From assembly GCA_002690405.1 (NCBI GenBank), contig NZEI01000104.1, positions 12,058-30,551 of the forward strand: a stretch of 18,494 bases of DNA, read 5' to 3'. Positions within the stretch are counted from its first letter, which is position 1; each line of letters starts with the position of its first letter. The notes under the pieces are model-generated. The model was not told where the DNA came from. It searched no databases and saw only the letters and a program-made list of their open reading frames with translations. This document shows positions 12,037-18,400 of the stretch, piece by piece. Position numbers and translations under genes: made by a program. Source of the DNA: Gammaproteobacteria bacterium. Its GTDB lineage: Bacteria > Pseudomonadota > Gammaproteobacteria > Pseudomonadales > Azotimanducaceae.

Positions 12037-14028
12037 TTAGGCAAGTTCATCAGCCAGCTTGTCCAAGTCCATCAGAATTTCATGGACAGTGCGGCCCCAG
12101 ATGTTTGCGTTCAAGCAGTCGGCAAACTCTTTACGTGACCCGTAATGTGCCACCTCAAGTCCGACAACTTTGATGCCCCACTGGTTAGCCAGCTTGACCA
12201 TCTGCTCAAGGTCTGGACCACCGGCACCACCGTCTGTCAGGATGAATATAACTTTCTTATCTTCATCCAAGTCGCGCATCTGTGATGCCATAGTCATGAG
12301 ACCCTCAGTCATAGGTGTACCACCACCTGTGTTACCCCAGAGGGTAGTCACATTGTAGTCGGACTTAGACCAAGGCACGTTGAACGGCTTGAGTGTTGTG
12401 CTGTCATTGGCGTCCGGTCTAATGCGGCAACCAGTCTGATATATGGGGTCCATACCCATTTCAGCTAGGTTCCAGCCTATACCATTCGTATCATGACCTT
12501 GTGTATATTCAGTTTTAAAGTCAGTGTTACGAGCGGCTGAAACTTGAACCATAGGGAATGATGAGACAGAGAACTTAATGTTAGCCGCTGACATAGCATC
12601 ACCCAACACAAAAGCCAGCTTGACTGCATCATGGTTGTCTGAGCCGCGCATGGATGATGAATTGTCCACCATGATACCAACGGCTGTCCGATAACCTGAC
12701 CGCTTCCATGTCTTGTTAAAGACATTATTGGAATTGCTAGACAGGCGGTGTAAACGGCCCCTGTCCAAACGTCCCTTGTCACGGTTCCGCAACTCGCCCC
12801 GTCTGTCTGGGTTGGTTAACAGCCGTGTGATACGTTGCTTGGCCGCACCTACTGAGCGGGGTAAGTCTGCCCGTATCTGCTTGGCCCGTGTCTTACCGGA
12901 CCTGATGGAACCACCTTCCAGAGACAGTTGAGAGTTTCGCGCTGTGTCTACCACTTGTAAACCAGCGGCATCTGGATTGCGGTCTGTAATATTGTCAGCC
13001 ATAGGCCGCACATCACGTTCTGCATCCATCTGGTCCAGAGGGTTAATGTCATCTATGACACTGCCATCACCGGCATCAGGACTGAAACCTTTGACAGGTG
13101 ACTGGGCATCAGGCGTCTGCTGTTCAGCATCATCAGCCTCATCAGTGTCTGTTGCACCTTGTGCATCACCCTCTGCATCAGCATCAGCATCTGCATCTGC
13201 ATCAGCCTCTGCATCAGCCTCTGCACTGTCAGCATCCGGTGTTTCAGTAACATCAGAAGACATGGGCTGATTGTCTGTGTCTGACCGGTCATCATTCTGA
13301 TCACCTTCCTGACCTTCACCAACATCTGGCTGACCGTCTGGCTCTTCCTGTTGCTGTGGGTAGTAGTCCACAAATTCTTGTGTCAAAGCCCATGCATCCG
13401 CTGTTGTTTTGCACAGCTTCAACTTGTCGGCCCACATGCGAATGTGAGGGGCCAATGGGCCAGCCTCATCCAACAGGCCATCCGCAGATGGCACTTCATA
13501 GCCGCACATCTCTACATAAGCCAGTGTGTTGATGCTGAATGACAAAGACCGTGGGTTGGCAGGGTGCCAGCCATTTTGTTTAGAATAACTCACGCAGTAT
13601 TCTGTCAGTAATTCTAAATATTTTCTGGCACCAGCGAAACGGCCCCGTGACACCAAGTCCAGTTCCATGCGCGGGTCTTCAAAAGCATTTAGTATCTGGG
13701 CATATTCTTTGCCTTTACGGCATGCCTGTTTCCAGACATTTAAATCTGTGCAGATATTATGGCCCATCTCATGGATGGCGAAGCCTGTCATAGTGTCAGC
13801 CTCATATCTGGTAACAGATGCTGTAGCTGGCAGAGTAGGCATATTGATACGACTGCGTAGGTATTTGCCGCCCTCTTCATCACTGAGAGACCAGTGGGTC
13901 CCTGCCGTTGCACCACCATGCCATGTAACCTGACATTCAACCTTACCAAAGTCGGGCAAGTGTCTCAGGCTTGTCTGGATTGCAGTGTCTACTGCGTGGG
14001 TTAAATCTTGTGCAATGATATAAGACAT
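12037..14028 (-). CDS. cobT: CobT-like VWA protein with HExxH motif and Asp/Ala-rich linker
   Basis: A 663-residue partner of the CobS-like ATPase. The N-terminal third contains FAIHEMGHN, an HExxH zinc-metallopeptidase signature at 86-90, with a nearby acidic segment (FEDPRME, ~115) that could supply the third ligand. Residues ~240-300 are a highly acidic Asp/Ala linker. The C-terminal VWA domain (~448-640) has an intact MIDAS: DNSSS (455-459), Thr in GGGTPMTEG (~572) and Asp in ILTDGGAG (~600). Known CobS/CobT pairs insert cobalt into corrin. No other corrin genes are here, and MoxR-VWA pairs also act as assembly or remodelling chaperones, so the phage role is open. AGGAG precedes the ATG by about 9 bases. 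Confidence 0.85.
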   Translation of the reverse strand: MSYIIAQDLTHAVDTAIQTSLRHLPDFGKVECQVTWHGGATAGTHWSLSDEEGGKYLRSRINMPTLPATASVTRYEADTMTGFAIHEMGHNICTDLNVWKQACRKGKEYAQILNAFEDPRMELDLVSRGRFAGARKYLELLTEYCVSYSKQNGWHPANPRSLSFSINTLAYVEMCGYEVPSADGLLDEAGPLAPHIRMWADKLKLCKTTADAWALTQEFVDYYPQQQEEPDGQPDVGEGQEGDQNDDRSDTDNQPMSSDVTETPDADSAEADAEADADADADADAEGDAQGATDTDEADDAEQQTPDAQSPVKGFSPDAGDGSVIDDINPLDQMDAERDVRPMADNITDRNPDAAGLQVVDTARNSQLSLEGGSIRSGKTRAKQIRADLPRSVGAAKQRITRLLTNPDRRGELRNRDKGRLDRGRLHRLSSNSNNVFNKTWKRSGYRTAVGIMVDNSSSMRGSDNHDAVKLAFVLGDAMSAANIKFSVSSFPMVQVSAARNTDFKTEYTQGHDTNGIGWNLAEMGMDPIYQTGCRIRPDANDSTTLKPFNVPWSKSDYNVTTLWGNTGGGTPMTEGLMTMASQMRDLDEDKKVIFILTDGGAGGPDLEQMVKLANQWGIKVVGLEVAHYGSRKEFADCLNANIWGRTVHEILMDLDKLADELA
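13172..13224. repeat. Degenerate hexanucleotide tandem repeat coding an Asp/Ala linker
   Basis: Tandem GCATCA/GCATCT/GCCTCT units on the plus strand encode alternating Asp/Glu and Ala on the minus strand, in the acidic linker of the CobT-like protein. Such repeats expand and contract by slippage. Confidence 0.8.
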
Positions 14029-14040
14029 ATCGAGTTGCTC

Positions 14041-14061
14041 CTGTCTGTGTCTGTGTCTCTG
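14041..14061. repeat. Tandem GTCTGT leader repeat after hammerhead 2
   Basis: CTGTCTGTGTCTGTGTCTCTG on the plus strand, giving a CAGACACAGACAG spacer in the transcript between ribozyme and AGGAG site of the CobT-like gene. Confidence 0.75.
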
Positions 14062-14109
14062 ATTTCATGGTCTCCCAATCATCAGGCCGGATACACATCC
14101 GACTATCAG
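14059..14109 (-). ncRNA. Type III hammerhead ribozyme between CobS- and CobT-like genes
   Basis: Read on the minus strand from 14109: stem III CUGAU, cleavage position A (triplet AUA), stem I GUCGGAU with AUCCGGC around GUGU (seven pairs, one G-U), core CUGAUGA, stem II UGG with CCA around GNRA loop GAGA, core GAAA, then UCAG, which together with the last A closes stem III. Flanking bases add U-A and C-G pairs to stem III. Cleavage is expected between 14104 and 14103. The base of stem II is U opposite U rather than the usual G-C, the only deviation and shared by the sister copy. It lies in the 120-base gap between two genes, on the transcribed strand. Confidence 0.85.
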
Positions 14110-14114
14110 AGTTG

Positions 14115-14142
14115 GGCAGGGGCAGTAAAAACCGCCCCCGCC
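14115..14142 (-). other. GC-rich hairpin between CobS-like stop and hammerhead 2
   Basis: Minus-strand GGCGGGGGC pairs with GCCCCTGCC (nine pairs, one G-U) around a 10-base loop holding a T5 run. It ends five bases before the stem III of the ribozyme. After cleavage it would lie close to the 3' end of the CobS-like message. Without a U-tract after the stem, it is unlikely to terminate transcription. Confidence 0.75.
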
Positions 14143-14148
14143 AGATTT

Positions 14149-15639
14149 TTAGTTGAAAGGCATTTCATCCTCATCACCGTCAGTCTGCTTTTCAGCATCA
14201 CCCTCATCAGCCGGTGGGGTCCATGTCTCGCCCTTAGACAGGGCCAGCCATTCATCAGGATTGACATTGGTGTTGAACAACTGGGTCAGTGTTTCTTGGT
14301 CTACCGCTTCCAGCGCATTACCAATCACCCAATGCACAACCTCTGATGGGTCCATGCCATCCATTACCATCAGGGCAATGTTGGTACTTTCCCTCAGTGA
14401 AACTGTCAGGGTTGGGGCCTCACCCCTGTCATGCGCTTTACGGCAGATAGACATAAAGTCTACCAGACTGTCACAGAACGCCTTTGGTGCATTTGACCGC
14501 TGACGCAATACCCGACTTTCCTGAGATTTTGAAGGGTAGCCAAAGTGCAGTTTGATTGCACAGCGAGACAGCAAACTGCTATCCATCTGCTTTGCACCGG
14601 CATACAGGCCAGATGCATCACCCCGCCCGTTGGTGTTGTCTGCCAGCATAATCTGGACGCCTTCAGCAACTGCGATACTTTCACCAGTCTGAGGTACGAT
14701 ATATTCGCGGTCCTGTAGGATACCATTGAGGGCCACCAGTACATCAGGCCGCGCCCTGCTTACCTCATCAATGAGGATAACAGCGCGGGGCTGTCTGACT
14801 GCTTTAAGCAGTAGGCCATCAGACCAGTATGTGGTGCCGCCCCTCACTTGGAACCCGCCAAAGAAATCATCAACTGTTGTGTCATCAGACACAGTGATGT
14901 TCCAGAATGACCGCCCTGTCTGTCCAGCAAAGTAACGGGGCAGAGAGGATTTACCAGTACCGGCTGGCCCAAAGAACAGCATAGGCAAAGGTACCGCACG
15001 TCTGGCAACCGAAAGAAAAGCATGAGCCAGTTTTGGGTCCGGCACATAATTTGGGTCAACAGCCGGTGCGCGGGTATCATTATAGACAGGGATATCCCAG
15101 TCTACATTCAGACCGCGAAAGATTTTGCCAGCCTTCACTGTGCCGGTCTCTTCAACATGCTGGACATGTTCATTGACGTCCGGCACTTCAATAGCTGGCG
15201 CAGATGCAACAGGCATGGCCACCACGTTATCCGCTGGACGGCTGGCCAGTTTAGCTTGAAGGTCTGTCTTTTCTGACAGCATCTCCATAATACTGCCCCG
15301 AAGGTCAGCATAAGGCTGTTGCAGAATACCATCTGCCTGTTCTTCCAGACCAGAAGACTTAGCCCAGTCACCCATTTCTGAAACAGCTTCAGCCTTTGCG
15401 ATTGGCTGGGCTTGAATAGCTGGTTTAGGTTTTGGCATAGCCGGTGCAGTCGCACCCGCTGGCGTACCATAACTGGCCGCATCTAAGCCCAGCTTTTGAG
15501 CCGCCTCAATAATCTCAGCCTTGCTGGCCAAGTGTAGTTTGAAACTCTCGCCCAGAATGTGGGGCTGTTGTTTCATTTTTGCCCGCATATCTGTGAGCAG
15601 TGCAGTGCGCTGTTGCGCTGTAAGTTTGAAATTATGCAT
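14149..15639 (-). CDS. cobS: CobS/MoxR-like AAA+ ATPase
   Basis: A 496-residue ring ATPase. The AAA+ module starts near 215: Walker A GPAGTGKS (224-231), Walker B VILIDE (287-292), sensor 1 MLADNTNGRG (331-340) and arginine finger SLLSRC (355-360). The spacing and the N-T-N-G sensor fit the CobS/MoxR clade that works with VWA partners. The N-terminal ~180 residues are Ala/Pro/Lys-rich and include a short SAP-like helical segment (ASKAEIIEAAQKLGL). The C-terminus is acidic and ends EDEMPFN. GGGAG precedes the ATG by seven bases. The gene is flanked on both sides by hammerhead ribozymes, with the CobT-like partner immediately downstream. CobS homologues are known in several aquatic phages. Confidence 0.9.
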   Translation of the reverse strand: MHNFKLTAQQRTALLTDMRAKMKQQPHILGESFKLHLASKAEIIEAAQKLGLDAASYGTPAGATAPAMPKPKPAIQAQPIAKAEAVSEMGDWAKSSGLEEQADGILQQPYADLRGSIMEMLSEKTDLQAKLASRPADNVVAMPVASAPAIEVPDVNEHVQHVEETGTVKAGKIFRGLNVDWDIPVYNDTRAPAVDPNYVPDPKLAHAFLSVARRAVPLPMLFFGPAGTGKSSLPRYFAGQTGRSFWNITVSDDTTVDDFFGGFQVRGGTTYWSDGLLLKAVRQPRAVILIDEVSRARPDVLVALNGILQDREYIVPQTGESIAVAEGVQIMLADNTNGRGDASGLYAGAKQMDSSLLSRCAIKLHFGYPSKSQESRVLRQRSNAPKAFCDSLVDFMSICRKAHDRGEAPTLTVSLRESTNIALMVMDGMDPSEVVHWVIGNALEAVDQETLTQLFNTNVNPDEWLALSKGETWTPPADEGDAEKQTDGDEDEMPFN

Positions 15640-15660
15640 GTTGTAACTCCCGTTCCATGC

Positions 15661-15674
15661 TGTCTGTGTCTGTT
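15661..15674. repeat. GTCTGT leader repeat after hammerhead 3
   Basis: TGTCTGTGTCTGTT, giving an AACAGACACAGACA spacer in the transcript between the ribozyme and the GGGAG site of the CobS-like gene. Confidence 0.7.
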
Positions 15675-15675
15675 G

Positions 15676-15726
15676 CTGATTTCATGCTTTCGCAATCATC
15701 AGGCGGGATACACATCCCACTATCAG
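15676..15726 (-). ncRNA. Type III hammerhead ribozyme in the leader of the CobS-like gene
   Basis: The same 51-nt architecture as the copy at 14059-14109. Stem III is CUGAU with AUCAG, extended by G-C; the triplet is AUA; stem I is GUGGGAU with AUCCCGC around GUGU; core CUGAUGA; stem II UGC with GCA around GAAA; core GAAA. Relative to the other copy, stem I changes C-G to G-C, stem II changes G-C to C-G, and the outer stem III pair changes U-A to G-C. All three are compensatory double changes, direct evidence of a conserved RNA fold. Cleavage is expected between 15721 and 15720. Confidence 0.87.
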
Positions 15727-15732
15727 CTTTGG

Positions 15733-15752
15733 CCAGACATAACCCAGTCTGG
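15733..15752 (-). other. Small hairpin upstream of hammerhead 3
   Basis: CCAGAC and GTCTGG (six pairs, 8-base loop) just before the ribozyme, the same position as the GC-rich hairpins preceding the other two ribozymes. Confidence 0.5.
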
Positions 15753-15901
15753 TTGTCTCAGTAATCCCCGTCAGCGTAAGCATGGTCTAGTGCCATTTTA
15801 TTTGTTGCTATCAAAGCTCGTCCTAATGGTGCTGGGGTCTGAGCGGGTTGGGTGGCTAGGCCATGTGAGCCGAAAATCTCCAAAAAATTCCTGTCCCCCC
15901 T

Positions 15902-15930
15902 AATATGGGGCAAGACATAGACATTATCAA
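15902..15930 (-). promoter_or_regulatory. Promoter candidate for the CobS-CobT operon
   Basis: Minus strand TTGATA (15930-15925), 17-base spacer, CATATT (15907-15902). The spacer contains ATGTCTATGTCT, similar to the AGACATAGACA seen around the resolvase promoter. The transcript would start near 15895, about 170 bases before hammerhead 3. Confidence 0.45.
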
Positions 15931-16397
15931 CATTTAAATGGCGTAAAGTGCAAAAAAAGATGATTTAGCCCAAAACATGCACCTTTCACCATTACATCAG
16001 CGAATGTTGGATGTGCCACCCGCGTGGCCAAAAATCCACCGTCTGGACCGGTAAACCGCCACAGTCCGGCCCCCAGACAGCCTGACAGGCCCCAGACACG
16101 CAGACAGACAGACTGACAGACACAATGGCGGACACAGTCTGAATTCAGACAGGCTGTAACCCGCTGAACGCCTGATGTTTTGCGTGTCACCCACCGGTCT
16201 GCCAGACCGTTGCCCCGTCAATTTGACCGCCCACGGCCCACTGTGCCAAGACACTGTCGGACCCCCGGATTCGGTTCCAAAAAATCTGCGTGTGCGTGTG
16301 AACCTCATGCATGAGTTTTTGAGGGCTTGGAAAGATTACTTGAAAAATAGTGATTATTTTTTTATTTTTATTATAATGATGACAGGGGTCTAGATAT
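15931..16397. other. Non-coding divergent region with palindromes and CAGACA array, possible packaging or origin site
   Basis: 467 bases between leftward CobS and rightward terminase genes with no supported ORF. From 16070 to 16155 there are nine GACA tetramers, mostly in CAGACA/CTGACA context. Perfect palindromes: GTCTGAATTCAGAC (16137-16150), CGGTCTG-C-CAGACCG (16195-16209) and CTCATGCATGAG (16304-16315). The region is GC-rich until about 16280 and AT-rich after 16335. A position beside the small terminase gene is where cos or pac sites often lie; this role is inferred. Confidence 0.55.
16340..16377 (+). promoter_or_regulatory. AT-rich promoter region for terminase operon
   Basis: TTGAAA (16340-16345), 17-base spacer, TATTTT (16363-16368); a perfect TATAAT also sits at 16372-16377 but lacks a -35 at normal distance. 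Plausible start site 5-20 bases before the ATG at 16398. Confidence 0.35.
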
Positions 16398-16913
16398 ATG
16401 GCGCGAAGAATAGATAAACCGGTTCCTAAACACCTACGTAACGCGGTGGAGTTGGAGCAAGAACTAGCTTTGATTGAGAAAGAGGACATGATGCTCCAGC
16501 ATCCAACCTTTCTTGGCAACCAAAGACAGTTCATAGACCGCATATATCAGCATTTACCAGAGGTAGCCGACAAGCTGGTCAAGTTTATGACGGCGAATCC
16601 AGAGCGGGTATACGGTTCTAACGGCACGGTACAGCTTATGTTGCCCGAAGAAGTCGCTATGACGGACGGTCAGCTACAATTATTCAAGCTAATACTACAG
16701 AAGGGCTTACCTAATCAGGCCCCGGTCACAATGTCGGGAGAACAGAACCAGTTTGGGTCCGGTAAAGTGGCCATAACTATTAACCAAACCGGACCTAACG
16801 TGGATTTGGAGAACATAACGTCATCCGTAGACGGTGTGCGCCGTGGTCAGGCAGAGAAAGTAAATACTATTTCCTTTAATCGCCCGGATATAGTGGACCA
16901 CGATGACAACTGA
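16398..16913 (+). CDS. Putative terminase small subunit
   Basis: A 171-residue protein preceding the large terminase and overlapping it by 11 bases, as small terminases usually do. The N-terminus is basic (MARRIDKPVPKHLRN) followed by a long acidic helix (VELEQELALIEKED) and a helical middle, consistent with a DNA-binding and oligomerising small subunit. The second half (MTDGQLQLFKLILQKG) resembles the helix found in terminase small-subunit-like proteins of marine podophages. No clear HTH. The assignment rests mainly on position and size. AGGGG lies about 12 bases upstream of the ATG. Confidence 0.65.
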   Translation: MARRIDKPVPKHLRNAVELEQELALIEKEDMMLQHPTFLGNQRQFIDRIYQHLPEVADKLVKFMTANPERVYGSNGTVQLMLPEEVAMTDGQLQLFKLILQKGLPNQAPVTMSGEQNQFGSGKVAITINQTGPNVDLENITSSVDGVRRGQAEKVNTISFNRPDIVDHDDN

Positions 16914-18210
16914 AATAACCTTTGAGGCACATCACACTCAACAGCTAGTGTTAGAGGACCCTCACCGCTTTATTACTATGGTATGCGGCAGACGTTGGGG
17001 TAAAGACCACCTAGCTTCTATCAAGATACTCTCACACAGCCTTACACACGCAAGTAACCGGGGCGGTAAGATGTATGCGTGGTTGAACCCTGTCTATAAT
17101 CCGCAGGGTAAAGAAAGTTTCCGGGTGTTTCGTTCCTTTGCCGAGAGTGGTGGACTTATAAAGAAGGTTGTAGAGACCCCACCAATGGAAGTGCGTCTGA
17201 TAAACGGCGATAAGGTTACATTCTTTTCTGCGGACCAGCCAGATAACCTACGTGGTGGACAGTATGACGGCGTTATTCTTAATGAGGCTGGGTTTATATC
17301 CGACCTAGACGAAGTTTGGTCTGGTCCTGTTGCGGCGATGCTACTTGACCGGGCGGGTTGGGCGTGGATTATGGGAACTCCTAAAGGTAAAAACGCCTTT
17401 CATAAGTTCTTTCTACGGGGCATGGACCCTGAGACAGCGGACGGTAAGCCTAATCCGTGGAAGAGTTACAGGTTTCCTACGAAGACTAACCCTTTTATAC
17501 CGCCTGAAGAACTGGACCGGTTGAAGGATGAACTGCCAGCCGACATGTTCAAACAAGAGTTTGAGGCTGAGTTTCTCGATACAGGCGGTGCTGTCTTTCG
17601 GGGCTTAGACCAGATGCGGTCTAGAAGTGATGGACTTGAACTTATCCCACAGGCAGACAACTGCCGCGTAGGCATAGACTTGGCGAAGCATACAGACTTT
17701 ACATGTCTGGTAGCCCTAGACAATTCCAACAATGTTATTGGATATGACAGGTTTAACCAGCTTGATTGGTCTATTATCAGTCAGCGTATAGAACATTTTT
17801 GCTCCAGATACAGAGGCAAAGTGGTAATGGATGCCACGGGAGTAGGTGACCCTATCTATGAAAACCTTGTAAGTAAGGGGCTGGTGATTGAGCCGGTCAA
17901 GTTTACTAACGATAGGAAGACCCAGATGGTACAGAACCTTATGCTTCTTATAGAAGAAGGTTGTGTACAGATACCTTTGCCCGGTCAGAGTTTGGACCCT
18001 AGTCACGACACCTCAACAATGTGGGCTGAGTTAGAAGCCTACACCTATAATATAACCCCCACCGGCAGAATTAGATATGAAGCTCCCCGTGGTTTTCATG
18101 ATGATACTGTGACGGCTTTATTCTTAGCCGCTTCCGCTATGCCAATGATGACGGCACAAGCCTTTGCAGATGTGGACTTGAATAACGTCCGAGGTGTTGG
18201 AGAGCTTTGA
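16903..18210 (+). CDS. terL: Terminase large subunit (ATPase and nuclease)
   Basis: A 435-residue packaging motor. The ATPase half has a Walker A-like CGRRWGKD (28-35), Walker B-like GVILNEAG (123-130) and coupling motif MGTPKGKN (157-164). The nuclease half has RNase H-fold acids in VGIDLAKHTDF (Asp259), VVMDATGVGD (Asp310) and FHDDTVTALF (Asp400/401). Length and motif order match phage TerL. Oddity: the last Walker A residue, normally Ser/Thr, is Asp35, and the Walker B Asp before Glu is Asn127. These may be a paired swap around the magnesium site. Family call is firm. Confidence 0.93.
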   Translation: MTTEITFEAHHTQQLVLEDPHRFITMVCGRRWGKDHLASIKILSHSLTHASNRGGKMYAWLNPVYNPQGKESFRVFRSFAESGGLIKKVVETPPMEVRLINGDKVTFFSADQPDNLRGGQYDGVILNEAGFISDLDEVWSGPVAAMLLDRAGWAWIMGTPKGKNAFHKFFLRGMDPETADGKPNPWKSYRFPTKTNPFIPPEELDRLKDELPADMFKQEFEAEFLDTGGAVFRGLDQMRSRSDGLELIPQADNCRVGIDLAKHTDFTCLVALDNSNNVIGYDRFNQLDWSIISQRIEHFCSRYRGKVVMDATGVGDPIYENLVSKGLVIEPVKFTNDRKTQMVQNLMLLIEEGCVQIPLPGQSLDPSHDTSTMWAELEAYTYNITPTGRIRYEAPRGFHDDTVTALFLAASAMPMMTAQAFADVDLNNVRGVGEL

Positions 18211-18219
18211 TAATACTAG

Positions 18220-18266
18220 CCAGACACATTATTTTATTGTAATATCGTGTCTATGTCTGTGTCTGG
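18220..18266 (+). promoter_or_regulatory. Leader inverted repeat overlapping ribosome-binding site
   Basis: CCAGACAC (18220-18227) is the exact complement of GTGTCTGG (18259-18266), and the latter's final GG begins the GGAG site of the next gene. The loop is 31 bases. Folding would partly hide the ribosome-binding site. It also contains the recurring TGTCTATGTCTGTGTCTG repeat. Confidence 0.4.
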
Positions 18267-18274
18267 AGATAATT

Positions 18275-18400
18275 ATGCCATATACTGCCAAACAAAAGAA
18301 ACTCGCTCGGATAGCTCCGCCCCGCAATAAAATCACTAGGGCGGACTTTAATGTTCTTAATAAGAAACCAAAGAAAAAGAAAAAGAAGAAGAGCGCATGA
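18275..18400 (+). CDS. Small lysine-rich protein
   Basis: A 41-residue, very basic protein starting MPYTAKQKKL and ending in a run of lysines (KKPKKKKKKKSA). GGAG lies about 8 bases upstream of the ATG. Small proteins opening M-P-x-T-x-K-Q-x-x-L occur near terminase and portal genes in many aquatic podophages, with no known function. The lysine tract suggests nucleic-acid binding. It overlaps the next gene as ATGA. Confidence 0.65.
   Translation: MPYTAKQKKLARIAPPRNKITRADFNVLNKKPKKKKKKKSA

Noticed and set aside
14115..14142. Intrinsic terminator after the CobS-like gene
   Set aside because: The stem is strong, but its T-run is in the loop, not after the stem, and the ribozyme and CobT-like gene follow on the same strand.
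15927..16308. Minus-strand frames of 87 and 103 codons in the non-coding divergent region
   Set aside because: Cys/Leu/Ser-rich translations of the GACA array with no ribosome-binding sites or motifs.
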